Positions 24,345-33,220 of a DNA stretch of 64,000 nt are shown here, in pieces. The position numbers and the translations under genes were made by a program. Positions within the stretch are counted from its first letter, which is position 1. Each line of letters opens with the position of its first letter. Under the pieces are notes generated by a model. That model was not told the origin of the DNA. It ran no database searches and saw only the letters and a list, made by a program, of their open reading frames with translations. Source of the stretch: Chthonomonas sp. (lineage in GTDB: Bacteria; Armatimonadota; Fimbriimonadia; Fimbriimonadales; Fimbriimonadaceae). The stretch covers positions 124,001 through 188,000 of the forward strand of contig JAEURQ010000004.1 of assembly GCA_016788425.1 (NCBI GenBank), in the 5' to 3' direction.

Positions 24345-25199
24345 ATGCCCCTGCTCCTGGATGGTAAGTTTCTTGCGACCGAACTGAGGAGGGAATTGGC
24401 GGATCGCGTGGCTGCTTTGGTCGCTCGCGGAGTCACGCCGCGCATCGAAGTTGTGGTGGCCTCGCAAGATCCGGCGAGCCTCGCCTACGTGCGAATGAAG
24501 CGTACCTGGGCCGAGAAAGCCGGCATGATCAGCGGCTCGTGGGAAGTCACCGCCCAGACCACGCAAGCCGAACTCTTGGCCAAGATTCACGAATTGAATG
24601 CCGACCCCAGCGTGCATGGCGTGCTGATTCAGCACCCCTTGCCGAAGCACCTGGACGAGGACGCGGCGCTGCTCGCGTTGGGCTCGGCCAAAGACGTGGA
24701 CGGCATCACGCCGGACAGCCTGGGCCGCCTGGTGGCCGATCTGCCCGGATTCCGCTCGGCCACGCCGCTTGGCATTATGCGGCTGCTGGAGCACTTTGGC
24801 ATCGCGTGCTCGGGCAAGCGAGCCATCGTTATCGGCCGCAGCGTGATTTTGGGCAAGCCCGCCGCGCTGATGCTTTTGCAACGCCACGCAACGGTGACGA
24901 TCGCTCACTCGCGGACTGAGAATCTGGCCGAGCTCGTGCGCGAGCACGACATTGTGGTCGCGGCAGTGGGTCGCGCGGAGATGGTTCGCGGCGAGTGGCT
25001 AAAGCCGGGCGCGGTGGTGATTGACGCCGGTTACAACAAGGTCGAGGGTCGCTCGCACGACGTCGGCGACTGCCATTTTGGAAGCTGCGCTGCGGTGGCC
25101 AGTGCGATCACGCCGGTGCCGGGCGGCGTCGGCCCGATGACGGTGGCGAGCCTGTTATTGAATACAGTTGAAGCCGCCGAGCACACGGCGGTACACTAG
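24345..25199 (+). CDS. folD: Bifunctional methylenetetrahydrofolate dehydrogenase/cyclohydrolase
   Basis: 284 residues. It interconverts 5,10-methylene-THF and 10-formyl-THF, the donor used by PurN. The catalytic YVRMK segment is at about 49-53, the substrate motif GVLIQHPLPKH at about 88-98, and KDVDGI at about 113-118. The cofactor loop is VIGRSVILGKP. The C-terminal PVPGGVGPMT is intact. The conserved second Lys after YVxxK is replaced by Trp-Ala-Glu-Lys spacing, but the motif is still recognisable. Confidence 0.95.
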   Translation: MPLLLDGKFLATELRRELADRVAALVARGVTPRIEVVVASQDPASLAYVRMKRTWAEKAGMISGSWEVTAQTTQAELLAKIHELNADPSVHGVLIQHPLPKHLDEDAALLALGSAKDVDGITPDSLGRLVADLPGFRSATPLGIMRLLEHFGIACSGKRAIVIGRSVILGKPAALMLLQRHATVTIAHSRTENLAELVREHDIVVAAVGRAEMVRGEWLKPGAVVIDAGYNKVEGRSHDVGDCHFGSCAAVASAITPVPGGVGPMTVASLLLNTVEAAEHTAVH

Positions 25200-25231
25200 A
25201 ACCGCGTCAACGAGGCCGCACCTGGAAAGCC

Positions 25232-25807
25232 ATGTCCACTTTGCGAGTTTTGATTGCCGACGACGACCCCATTATCCTGCTGGATTTGCGCCAGACGCTG
25301 CAAGCGCTGGACTATGAGATTGTGGGCGAGGCCACCGATGGCCAACAGGCCGTGCAAATGGCCACTCAACTCCAACCCGATGTCTGCGTGTTCGACGTCA
25401 AGATGCCGATTATGGATGGCATTGAGGCGGCGAGCCTGCTGAGCGAGCAGGGCGTGGCGCCGGTGGTGCTGCTCACCGCCTACTCGGATCGCGACCTCAT
25501 TCAACGCGCCGCCGACGCGGCGGTGTTCGGTTATCTGGTTAAGCCGTTTAAGCCCAACGACCTGCCACCGGCGATTGAAGTCGCGCGGAGCCGGTTCGAG
25601 CAAAACGCCGAGCTCAGTAAGTCCGTTTCGAACCTGGAAGAAAAGCTCGAGGTCCGCAAGTTGCTCGACAAGGCCAAGGGGCTGTTGATGCAACAGCAAG
25701 GCATCAGCGAGTCGGAAGCTTATCGCCGGATTCAGACCCAGTCGATGAGCAACCGCAAAAGCATGCGCGAAGTCGCCGAAGCGATTCTCCTGGCTTCGGA
25801 AGTCTAA
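25232..25807 (+). CDS. Response regulator with ANTAR RNA-binding output domain
   Basis: 191 residues. A receiver domain spans 5-120, with the acidic pocket Asp10-12, phospho-acceptor Asp55 (FDVKMP), Thr in LLTAYS and Lys in LVKPF. A short coiled coil leads to an ANTAR domain at about 130-188 (VRKLLDKAKGLLMQQQGISESEAYRRIQ). ANTAR proteins bind paired hairpins in leader RNAs and cause antitermination. No histidine kinase lies nearby. Its stop overlaps that of the convergent helicase gene by three bases. Confidence 0.92.
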   Translation: MSTLRVLIADDDPIILLDLRQTLQALDYEIVGEATDGQQAVQMATQLQPDVCVFDVKMPIMDGIEAASLLSEQGVAPVVLLTAYSDRDLIQRAADAAVFGYLVKPFKPNDLPPAIEVARSRFEQNAELSKSVSNLEEKLEVRKLLDKAKGLLMQQQGISESEAYRRIQTQSMSNRKSMREVAEAILLASEV

Positions 25808-27852
25808 GCTTCCAGGAAACTAAAGCCCACGTGCCCGACCGCATCTGCGGCCTCGGAGAACGACCGCACGCCATCGGGGAGGTTCTCCAAAAAGCTCTCG
25901 CCGTAGGGCTTCAGCGTCAGGCGGGGGTCGAGAAGCGCGACCAAACCGCGATCGCCATCTTTGCGGATAAGGCGGCCAATTCCCTGGCGCATCAGCATCT
26001 TGGCGCTCGGGATTGTCCATTCCTGGAAGCTGTCGCGCTGGTTGAGGCCCATCCACGCTTGTCGGGCAATCTGGAGCGGCTCGATCGGCACCTCAAACGG
26101 AATGCGCACCACGATGACGCAACTGAGCGTGTCGCCGGGCGCGTCGAAGCCAGTCCAAAACGAGCGGAGTCCGAACAGGCTGGCGTGAGGGTCCTTTTTG
26201 AACTTGTCGCCGATGGTGCTCACCGCCCCGCTGGCTTGGGTGAAAACCGGGAGCCACTCGGGCAGCGTCACCCGTTCGGCCACGGCCTCCATTTCGCGGC
26301 GCGAGTGGAATAGGCAAAGGGTGCGCCCGCCCACCAGCTCAATGATCGTCTGGATTTCGGCGGCAATGGCGGTGAAATACTCGGCTTCGAAATCGCCTTG
26401 CCGCGCGGCTGTGGGATCGGGAATTCGACCCTTCTCGGGAACGTACGCGGACATCGAACTGGGGAAGTCGAACGGCGATGGGAGAATCTCCGTGACTTCA
26501 GGCCGAAAACCAATGGTGTCGCCGATAAACTCGAAACTGTGGTCAACCGCAAGCGTGGCCGACATGCAGGTGGTCGGCACCTTCTGCCAGATCAACTCGC
26601 TCAGGGTTGGGCCGAGTTCCACGAGGTCGTTGCGCAGAATGGGCGACCGGCTGGAACCGCCGACGTAGCTGATCGCCGTCCCCGCGGGCGCCATAAAGAG
26701 CTCGCAGCGTCCGGCAAAGTCATCGAGGTAGCCGCGATAGTTGTGGACCTGGCGCTCGACTTCGACCTGTTCACCACGCTTTGCGCCGGGGTTGGCCGGG
26801 CCGAGGATCTTTTCCGCCGCCCGCAGGAATCGCTTGAGATTGGCGGCGAGGGAACTGGTGACTTGCTCCACGCGTGTTTCGCCGGCGGGCAGGTGCATCT
26901 GCTTCAGCGCGTCATACAGCTCGGGCGGCATCGCGGCGACCAACGCGCGGCCCTGATAGTCGCGGTGCAGGTCGCCAATGGTGGTGGTGGCATAGCTAAA
27001 GGTGTCCATCACCAACTCCAGCACGCGCCGCCAATGCGGCTCCCACTCGGCGGCCATGGCCAGGGCGCGACAGGACTCGAAAATACGCATGGCCATGCTC
27101 GCTTGCTGCCGCAGCACCGATTCGCTGATCTCGAATTCGAGGCCGCCTTGCGCGGCAGAATGGAAGTCGTGCGCTTCGTCCACGATCAGGTAGTCGTAGT
27201 CGCCGAGCATGTTGGCTTCGCCGCCAGTGGTCGCCTTGAGCAAGGCGTCCTGAATCACCACCGACTGATTCGTGATGACCAGGCTGGCGTTGGCCGAACG
27301 TCGCCGCGCCTCGTAGTAGAAGCACTTATCGTAGAATTCGCAGGCGCGCGCCGGGCAGGTGGGAGGAGCCGACACTTGCTTCCAGAGTTGCGCGAACTCC
27401 TTTTGCTTCATTTTCGTTTTGCCGCGGAACTCGCTTTCGATGCCGAGCCCGCCGGATTGCTGCAGTTGCTCGCCAAGTTGCGGATCGACTCCGGCAACTT
27501 GAGCAAGGCAGGCGAACCGCTGCCGACCGAGCAGCAGTTGCGTGCTCGGACGGTCATCAAACAGGCTGAGCGCGAACGGCAAGTCTTTGCGCCAATACTG
27601 CTCGGTCAGCACATTGGTAAACGTCGCGATGACGATGCGCTTTTCGCTAGCGAGCGCGTGGGCAATGGCGGGAACCAGGCCGGCAAAGGATTTCCCCAGT
27701 CCGGTGGGCGCTTCAAACGCGCCGTGGCAACCCATGTTGATGCAGTCGCTGATGAGCCTCGCGAGCTGCAATTGCGACTCGCGCACTTCCATGCCAGGCT
27801 TTTCGGCGAGTCGCGCAAAGGCGGCGTCCATGAGTTCGGGGGCGTTGGGCAT
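25804..27852 (-). CDS. DinG/Rad3-like ATP-dependent DNA helicase
   Basis: 682 residues, superfamily 2 helicase of the XPD/DinG group. Motif I is FEAPTGLGKS (about 46-55), motif II is IVDEAHDF (DEAH box, about 223-230), and motif VI is RQGIGRLIRKDGDRG near 630-644. Four cysteines lie between motifs I and II (RFACLAQ, then CPARACEFYDKC), consistent with the 4Fe-4S cluster of this family. It probably unwinds damaged or R-loop DNA. The gene is divergent from fabI with only 17 bases between start codons. Confidence 0.9.
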   Translation of the reverse strand: MPNAPELMDAAFARLAEKPGMEVRESQLQLARLISDCINMGCHGAFEAPTGLGKSFAGLVPAIAHALASEKRIVIATFTNVLTEQYWRKDLPFALSLFDDRPSTQLLLGRQRFACLAQVAGVDPQLGEQLQQSGGLGIESEFRGKTKMKQKEFAQLWKQVSAPPTCPARACEFYDKCFYYEARRRSANASLVITNQSVVIQDALLKATTGGEANMLGDYDYLIVDEAHDFHSAAQGGLEFEISESVLRQQASMAMRIFESCRALAMAAEWEPHWRRVLELVMDTFSYATTTIGDLHRDYQGRALVAAMPPELYDALKQMHLPAGETRVEQVTSSLAANLKRFLRAAEKILGPANPGAKRGEQVEVERQVHNYRGYLDDFAGRCELFMAPAGTAISYVGGSSRSPILRNDLVELGPTLSELIWQKVPTTCMSATLAVDHSFEFIGDTIGFRPEVTEILPSPFDFPSSMSAYVPEKGRIPDPTAARQGDFEAEYFTAIAAEIQTIIELVGGRTLCLFHSRREMEAVAERVTLPEWLPVFTQASGAVSTIGDKFKKDPHASLFGLRSFWTGFDAPGDTLSCVIVVRIPFEVPIEPLQIARQAWMGLNQRDSFQEWTIPSAKMLMRQGIGRLIRKDGDRGLVALLDPRLTLKPYGESFLENLPDGVRSFSEAADAVGHVGFSFLEA

Positions 27853-27857
27853 CCGGG

Positions 27858-27863
27858 TAGAGT
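27858..27863 (+). promoter_or_regulatory. -10 element of leaderless fabI transcript, overlapping a dinG signal
   Basis: TAGAGT, six bases (GATACC) before the fabI ATG at 27870. The opposite strand reads CACTCT, six bases before the ATG of the divergent helicase at 27852. Both starts therefore share almost the same bases. Confidence 0.45.
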
Positions 27864-27869
27864 GATACC

Positions 27870-28634
27870 ATGCTACTCCAAGGCAAGAAGGGCTTGGTGC
27901 TCAACGTCACCAACAAAAATTCGATCGGCTGGGGCATTGCCGAAGCGGCCCGCGCGCATGGCGCGGAAGTGGGCATTGGCGCTCAAAACGCGGACATGGT
28001 GAGCCGCGTGGAGCGATTGATCGACGGGCAGGATGGCTACAAGATTTTCACGGTTGACTTTCAGAACGCCGACGATATGCGTCGCTTGAAAGAAGAAGTT
28101 GTGGCGACGTATGGCAAGATCGACTTTTTGGTCCACTCGGCGGCGTTTGCCAAAAAGGAGGACCTGCAGGGCCGGTTCATCGACACGAGTTTCGACGGGT
28201 TTCAACTGGCGATGGACGTCAGCGTGTATTCGCTGGTGAGCCTTTGTCAGCTGTTGGAGGACGTGATCAACGACGATGGCAGCGTGATTACCCTGAGCTA
28301 CTTGGGTAGCGTACGCGCTGTGGGCAACTACAACGTGATGGGTGTGGCAAAGGCGGCCTTGGAAAGCTCGATTCGCTACTTGTCGCAAGACCTTGGCGTG
28401 CGCGGCATCCGCGTCAACACGCTCTCGCCGGGGCCGATCAACACGATTTCGGCGCGCGGCGTGAAGGACCTCATGTCCATGGTGACCTACGTTCAGGACA
28501 AGGCGCCGCTCAAGCGCGAGTACGGCCAAGAAGAGTGCGGCGGCAACGCGGTGTATCTGCTGAGCGACCTCTCGCGCGGGGTCACGGGGCAGGTGGTCTA
28601 CGTGGATTCGGGCTACAACATCGTGGGCATGTAA
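27870..28634 (+). CDS. fabI: Enoyl-[acyl-carrier-protein] reductase (NADH), FabI
   Basis: 254 residues. It catalyses the last reduction of each fatty acid elongation cycle. The FabI-type motif is complete: Tyr144 in SYLGS, Tyr154 and Lys161 in NYNVMGVAK, matching E. coli Tyr146/Tyr156/Lys163. The cofactor region is NVTNKNSIGWGIA near the N-terminus. It is followed directly by ftcD, whose GTG abuts the fabI stop. Triclosan sensitivity would be expected from the family, but this is inference. Confidence 0.95.
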   Translation: MLLQGKKGLVLNVTNKNSIGWGIAEAARAHGAEVGIGAQNADMVSRVERLIDGQDGYKIFTVDFQNADDMRRLKEEVVATYGKIDFLVHSAAFAKKEDLQGRFIDTSFDGFQLAMDVSVYSLVSLCQLLEDVINDDGSVITLSYLGSVRAVGNYNVMGVAKAALESSIRYLSQDLGVRGIRVNTLSPGPINTISARGVKDLMSMVTYVQDKAPLKREYGQEECGGNAVYLLSDLSRGVTGQVVYVDSGYNIVGM

Positions 28635-29501
28635 GTGGTTCTCACGGTCCCTAACTGGAGTTTCGGGCGGAACCGCGAGTTGGCGCGCCAGTTTGACGAC
28701 GTCCTCTCGGCCTCGGGCCTGCAGGTGCACTTTGCCAGCGGCGACGTGGATCACAACCGAACGGTGACCGCGTTTTCCGGGCCGCTCTTGGGGGTGACGG
28801 ATACACTTTTTGAACTTGCGCGGATCGCGATTCCGGCGATTGACCTGAATCGTCATATCGGGGTTCATCCGCGCATCGGCGCGCTGGACGTGTGCCCGTT
28901 CATCCCGATTACACGCGACGAAAAGGTGGCCGATCTTATTGATGCGGTGGCTGGCATCGGCGAGCGGCTGGCGCGCGAGTTTGACCTGCCCGTGTTTCTG
29001 TATGAAAAGAGCGAACGCGGACGCCACGAGGCCGATTTGCCGACCCTGCGGCGCGGGGGCTTTGGCAGCTTGGCCGGCAAGACGCTCTCGCCGGATTTCG
29101 GGCCAACTCAGGCGCATCCCCAGGCGGGCGCGACGGTCATGGGTGTGAGAGATTTTTTAATCGCCATGAACTCGAACTTCGCGGGCGATGATCTTGGCGC
29201 AGTGAAGCAGGTGGCCAAGGAAATGCGGTTGGCCCGGCAGGAAGGCGACCCGCGATACCTTGGCGTACGCGCGTTGGGACTGCCCCTGGCGAGCCGGGGT
29301 TTGGTGCAGGTGAGCATGAACCTGACGTTGCCCGACTTGGTGAGCGTGGACGACATTTTGGAAGATATTCTGGAGCGGGGTAGCAAGTTGGGCCTGAAGT
29401 GGGCCGAGCACGAACTGATCGGCGTGATTCGTCCGCGCGATTTGGAGCGGGCGACGCGGCTGCCGCATCGGCCGGAACAGGTGGTAAACGTTGAGCTTTG
29501 A
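28635..29501 (+). CDS. ftcD: Glutamate formimidoyltransferase
   Basis: 288 residues, corresponding to the formiminotransferase half of FTCD. It moves the formimino group from formiminoglutamate to THF in histidine degradation. The N-terminal signature is VPNWSFGRN (canonical VPNFSEGRN). Later motifs are DVDHNRTV, HPRIGALDVCPFIP and SRGLVQVSMNL. The cyclodeaminase half is absent, as in many bacteria. GTG start directly follows the fabI stop. hutU, from the same pathway, lies 15 kb away. Confidence 0.9.
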   Translation: MVLTVPNWSFGRNRELARQFDDVLSASGLQVHFASGDVDHNRTVTAFSGPLLGVTDTLFELARIAIPAIDLNRHIGVHPRIGALDVCPFIPITRDEKVADLIDAVAGIGERLAREFDLPVFLYEKSERGRHEADLPTLRRGGFGSLAGKTLSPDFGPTQAHPQAGATVMGVRDFLIAMNSNFAGDDLGAVKQVAKEMRLARQEGDPRYLGVRALGLPLASRGLVQVSMNLTLPDLVSVDDILEDILERGSKLGLKWAEHELIGVIRPRDLERATRLPHRPEQVVNVEL

Positions 29502-30630
29502 CTTTGATTTAGGGTTTCTGGGGGGCGGGCAACTGGCCCGCATGAGCATTCAGGCGGCCCAGCAGATGGGGTTTACGTGCCTCTCTCTCGACCCATCCGG
29601 CGAGAGTCCCGCAAGTCAGGTGGCTCCCGCGGTGACCGGTTCGCTCAGCAATGTCGAGGCGGTGGCGCAGTTGTTCCGCAACTGCGCGCGGGTGACGCTG
29701 GAGAACGAATTCATCCCGGCGGAAGTGATTGTGCAAGCCCTCGAACTGAGCGGCCGCGACCCCAGCACGTTGGTGCCTAATGTGGAGGCGCTCGCCACCA
29801 TTCAGGACAAATTGAAGCAACGTCAGGCGCTGGCCAAGGCCGGCGTACCCGGACCGCGCGCGGTTGAGATTGATTCGGACGGCGTCGGCGCGGTCGCGAA
29901 GATCGGATTCCCGATGGTGCTGAAGGCGCGCTTCGGCGGCTACGATGGCAAGGGCACGCGGTACGCAAAATCGAAAGAGGAGTTCGAAGACCTCCGAAGT
30001 ACCTGGTCGGACGGCGGCTGGATGGCCGAGGAGTTTGTGGACTTTAAGCGGGAACTGGCGGTGATGGTGTTCCGCGACCCGGTTCAGCAGGGCGCGTTCC
30101 CGACCATGGAAACGGTGCAGGTGAAGTCGGTGTGCGACCTGGTGTTTCCCGCGGACGTGGACGCGAGCGAGGTCGCCATGGCGGCGGTTGAGGCGGTGGA
30201 CGGGTTCGGCCTTTTCGGAGTGGAACTGTTCGAAACCAACGACGGCAAGTTCTTGATTAACGAGCTTGCACCGCGCCCGCACAACACCGGGCACTACACG
30301 CTCAACTGGGGTGGCCCTTCGCAGTTTCAGCATCATGTGCGGTTAGTGCTGGGGCTTCCGCCGGCGCCGTTGGATGGGGTGCCGACGTGCATGGCCAACC
30401 TCCTCGGTCAGCCGGGCGCGGGCGACTGGCGGCAGGGGCTCTTCGCGGCCACCGTGAAAGATCCCGCGGTGGCGGTGCATTGGTACGGCAAGGCGGTGGC
30501 AGCTCCGGGCCGGAAGATGGGCCACCTGAACGTGGCCGGCGCGGATTGTGTGGCGCGAGCAAAAGCGGCCCGGGAGCGCTTCTACGCTGCCTGGACCGCC
30601 AAAGAATCGGTGCCGGAAGAGATTGGTTAG
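29491..30630 (+). CDS. purK: 5-(carboxyamino)imidazole ribonucleotide synthase
   Basis: 379 residues, ATP-grasp fold. It makes N5-CAIR from AIR, ATP and bicarbonate. The N-terminal glycine motif GFLGGGQLARM is intact, as are the ATP-grasp elements (GFPMVLKARFGGYDGKGT, about 134-151) and the metal-binding INELAPRPHNTGHYT. The start is TTG at 29491 and overlaps the ftcD 3' end by 11 bases. The purE partner is not in the window. Confidence 0.95.
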   Translation: MSFDFDLGFLGGGQLARMSIQAAQQMGFTCLSLDPSGESPASQVAPAVTGSLSNVEAVAQLFRNCARVTLENEFIPAEVIVQALELSGRDPSTLVPNVEALATIQDKLKQRQALAKAGVPGPRAVEIDSDGVGAVAKIGFPMVLKARFGGYDGKGTRYAKSKEEFEDLRSTWSDGGWMAEEFVDFKRELAVMVFRDPVQQGAFPTMETVQVKSVCDLVFPADVDASEVAMAAVEAVDGFGLFGVELFETNDGKFLINELAPRPHNTGHYTLNWGGPSQFQHHVRLVLGLPPAPLDGVPTCMANLLGQPGAGDWRQGLFAATVKDPAVAVHWYGKAVAAPGRKMGHLNVAGADCVARAKAARERFYAAWTAKESVPEEIG

Positions 30631-31205
30631 CGCACTTGTGTGGGCACGTCGCGGGCGACGGTGATGGCCAGCGGCGGCTGCGGCTCGCTGCGATTGATTT
30701 CTTCCATGCCTTCGCGAGCGCGTTGCTGAATCTTGGTCGCCATGTCGTCCACCTTTTGCAGGATGCCGAACGCGTAGTCGTCGGCGCCGCGTCGGGTGAG
30801 GCTGGCATCTTGCTCCGCGGCGTCGCGGAGCTCTTGGGCTTGCACCTTGGCCAGCCGCACAATCTCGTGCTCGGCAATCAGCTGCTCGCGTTGGGCTTGC
30901 GCTTCGGCGAGGATGTCTTCACGCTCTTTGCTGGCGGCTTCGCGCAGACCTTGCGAGTCTCGCTCGGCGGCCGTGAGTAGCTGGGCGGCTTCCTCGTGCG
31001 CGTTTTCGACGATGCGATCTTTTTCGCGGGCGACGTTCTCCGCGGTGCGGACCTCCTTGGGTAGGGAGGCGCGGATCTTGGCGATCTGCATGGAGATTTC
31101 GTCCTTGTGGAGGCCAAAGGCAATCGGTCCAATCGAGCGCGGTTTGTCCACCGCGATCTCGTGGAGTTGCTCAAGCATCTTGTACAGATCTGTCATTTCT
31201 TTCAT
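30627..31205 (-). CDS. Coiled-coil protein encoded beside coaD
   Basis: 192 residues from ATG 31205 (a second ATG at 31196 is possible). The middle, residues about 50-135, is a long charged coiled coil rich in Glu, Ala, Arg and Gln. No membrane segment or catalytic motif is visible. Similar coiled-coil ATPase-like proteins of unknown role are often found beside coaD in Gram-positive and related genomes, as recalled. It follows coaD by 36 bases and is convergent with purK, overlapping its stop. Confidence 0.75.
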   Translation of the reverse strand: MKEMTDLYKMLEQLHEIAVDKPRSIGPIAFGLHKDEISMQIAKIRASLPKEVRTAENVAREKDRIVENAHEEAAQLLTAAERDSQGLREAASKEREDILAEAQAQREQLIAEHEIVRLAKVQAQELRDAAEQDASLTRRGADDYAFGILQKVDDMATKIQQRAREGMEEINRSEPQPPLAITVARDVPTQVR

Positions 31206-31241
31206 TCTGACTCGGTTTTGTGGCTCTCGGCCCTGCGACAA

Positions 31242-31730
31242 TTACGAGGTCCGCGCCAGGTACTCCCCAAGGATTGAATACACAACCCCCGGTACAAAGG
31301 ACGAGTAATCCCCGCCCAAAAGTGCCACTTCTCGCACGATGCTGCTGGAAAGGTAGCTGTGCTCCCACTTGGTCATGAGGAAAATGGTCTCGAGTTCGGG
31401 CGCGAGGCGGCGATTGGCCATCGCGATTTGGAACTCGTAGTCGAAGTCGCTGGTCGCGCGGAGGCCGCGGACGAGGGCGGTGGCGCCTTGCTCGCGGGCG
31501 AAGTTCACCACGAGACCGTCGAAGCTTTCCACCCGCACGTTGCGGGTTTCTTTGGTTGCCTCGCGGATGCAATGCTCGCGGATGTCGGCCGGGAGCATGG
31601 GCTTTTTGTTGGAGTTGAGGCCGATGGCGACGATGACCTCATCGAACTGGGTGGCCGCGCGTTGAATGACGTCGAGGTGCCCATTGGTGAGCGGGTCGAA
31701 CGAGCCGGGGTAGATGGCGATGCGCGACAT
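31242..31730 (-). CDS. coaD: Phosphopantetheine adenylyltransferase
   Basis: 162 residues. It adenylates 4'-phosphopantetheine in coenzyme A synthesis. The nucleotidyltransferase motif PGSFDPLTNGHLDVI is at residues 8-22, and the second signature WEHSYLSSSIVREVA at about 121-135. RGLRATSDFDYE matches the substrate loop. The gene heads a two-gene unit with the coiled-coil protein. Confidence 0.97.
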   Translation of the reverse strand: MSRIAIYPGSFDPLTNGHLDVIQRAATQFDEVIVAIGLNSNKKPMLPADIREHCIREATKETRNVRVESFDGLVVNFAREQGATALVRGLRATSDFDYEFQIAMANRRLAPELETIFLMTKWEHSYLSSSIVREVALLGGDYSSFVPGVVYSILGEYLARTS

Positions 31731-31760
31731 ATTGAAAGGGAGTGTACGCCAAAAGTACGA

Positions 31761-31790
31761 TGGGCGCGTGATCCGGAGATCACGCGCCCA
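31761..31790 (-). terminator. Hairpin downstream of the PEP-CTERM gene
   Basis: A perfect 13-bp stem (TGGGCGCGTGATC with GATCACGCGCCCA) and a four-base loop, 28 bases after the PEP-CTERM stop. The minus-strand tail is ATCGTACTTTTGG, only modestly T-rich. Confidence 0.6.
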
Positions 31791-31817
31791 AGCGCACTGT
31801 TCAGAATCTTTCGATTC

Positions 31818-32675
31818 TTACTTGCTGCGGCGTCGGAGACCGAGAGCAGCGAGGCCAGCCACGATGGCGGCAGCGGTACCCGGTTCGGGCACGGCTTGCA
31901 CGGTCAGCGAGGTACCGACGCTGTTAGCATCGTTAGCACCGCCGATGAACGTCGACGAACCGCCGTTCGGGGCGCCAGCGCCGGCAACGAAGAGCGAGAG
32001 ACCGTTGTACTGCTCGAATGCAGCCAGGTTGCTCTTGAAGGTCAGGTCAAACAGCTTCACGGCCGTCGAGCCAACCTTGTAGTTCTTACCGGTCGGGTTC
32101 ATTTGGTATTGAACCGAGAGACCAACGCCTCGAGGAGTCGAGGTGTTGCCGGTGAACTGACCGCGGAGAACGCGGCTCAGAGCCGAGATTGCATTGGTGT
32201 CGGCAGCGCCGTCGCCATCGTCGTCAACGTCCGTACCGTCGCCATTGTAGGTTGCGAACGAACCAAAGCCCGTCACCGACGAAGCGATCGTGGTACCACC
32301 GAAGGCGAGCTTCTTATCAAGGAAGGTCGATTCGTTGGCCAGGGTCGACGTCGAGTTTGCAACCGGAGCGCGGTCGTACATAGCGAGAACCGAACCACCC
32401 GAATACAGGGCGTCAGCGTTACCGCCGGTGCGAACTACCATGACCGAGACCTTGAAAGTCTTGCCATCGCCAGCCTTCCAAACCTTGAGCGGAGCGTTCG
32501 TCGGGATTTCTACACCGACAGCTGCGGCCGGGTTCGAAATACCACCGTAGTTCTTCTTTTGGAGCGTGGCCAGGTCGGCATCGCCGTAGGCCAGAAAGAA
32601 TCGAAATTGTGCGTTTGCTACACCGGCAACACCGATGACAGCAGCAAGAGCAATTGTGCGCGTGTTAAGTTTCAT
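31818..32675 (-). CDS. PEP-CTERM protein with acidic Ca-binding-like segment
   Basis: 285 residues. The ATG at 32675 has a strong AGGTGGT ribosome site; the signal peptide ends NAQ. The C-terminus is VPEPGT, a hydrophobic helix (AAAIVAGLAALGL), then RRRSK. Near residues 148-163 lies a dense acidic stretch (DGDGTDVDDDGDGAAD), as in dockerin or thrombospondin type 3 calcium loops. The rest looks like a beta-sandwich of the cohesin-like kind often found in secreted proteins. It is monocistronic with a recognisable promoter. Confidence 0.85.
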   Translation of the reverse strand: MKLNTRTIALAAVIGVAGVANAQFRFFLAYGDADLATLQKKNYGGISNPAAAVGVEIPTNAPLKVWKAGDGKTFKVSVMVVRTGGNADALYSGGSVLAMYDRAPVANSTSTLANESTFLDKKLAFGGTTIASSVTGFGSFATYNGDGTDVDDDGDGAADTNAISALSRVLRGQFTGNTSTPRGVGLSVQYQMNPTGKNYKVGSTAVKLFDLTFKSNLAAFEQYNGLSLFVAGAGAPNGGSSTFIGGANDANSVGTSLTVQAVPEPGTAAAIVAGLAALGLRRRSK

Positions 32676-32753
32676 ACCACCTCTACCTCTTCGAACGAAT
32701 CGAAAAGAAGTCAAGTTCAGCATTCGAGCAAGTCTCATGCCGAAGACAAACCT

Positions 32754-32782
32754 ATTGTATCAGCAACTTGGGCAATCTGCAA
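32754..32782 (-). promoter_or_regulatory. Sigma70-type promoter of the PEP-CTERM gene
   Basis: TTGCAG and TACAAT on the minus strand, separated by 17 bases. This leaves a leader of about 72 bases with a strong ribosome site. Confidence 0.6.
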
Positions 32783-33012
32783 GAGAAATTTTGCCCGCCA
32801 GCGCTCCAGAACCGCGAAAATGGAGAATTTAGGTTCAAATGGTTAAGCCGCCGTCATGCAATTTAGTTATTTTTACCAGGGTCACCATCTGGTCAAAACC
32901 TGTGGAAATTGGCAGGTTCGCCCCGTCAAAGCATCAAGAATTATTCTCGGAGCGTCCGGCAGCTGAGTTCGGTTGAACCTGAACCAAGGAAGAAAAGGGG
33001 TCGGGGGAAGGC
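32783..33012. other. Non-coding stretch between the PEP-CTERM promoter and tRNA-Ile
   Basis: No credible gene seen. It holds AATTTAGGTTCAAAT at 32826-32840, which is repeated exactly (opposite strand) in the gyrA leader, and the related GGTTGAACCTGAACC around 32971-32985. The sequence directly downstream of tRNA-Ile on the minus strand is CCCCTTTTCTTCC, a possible weak termination tract. Confidence 0.4.
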
Positions 33013-33089
<77 letters not shown>

Positions 33090-33220
33090 GACCGAACGAA
33101 ATGATACATCATCGGCCCGGCCCGGCGCAACTGCCCTTGAGGCCCACTTCGAGGCGTTATAGTAAAGATGCGCCGTGACTTCCAGGAGGTCCGGTTCGTC
33201 ATAGTTAAACGGTGGGCCGA

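Noticed and set aside
26398-28002. Long plus-strand frame opposite the DinG-like gene and into fabI
   Set aside because: Covers two well-supported genes; helicase motifs and the FabI active site lie in the other frames.
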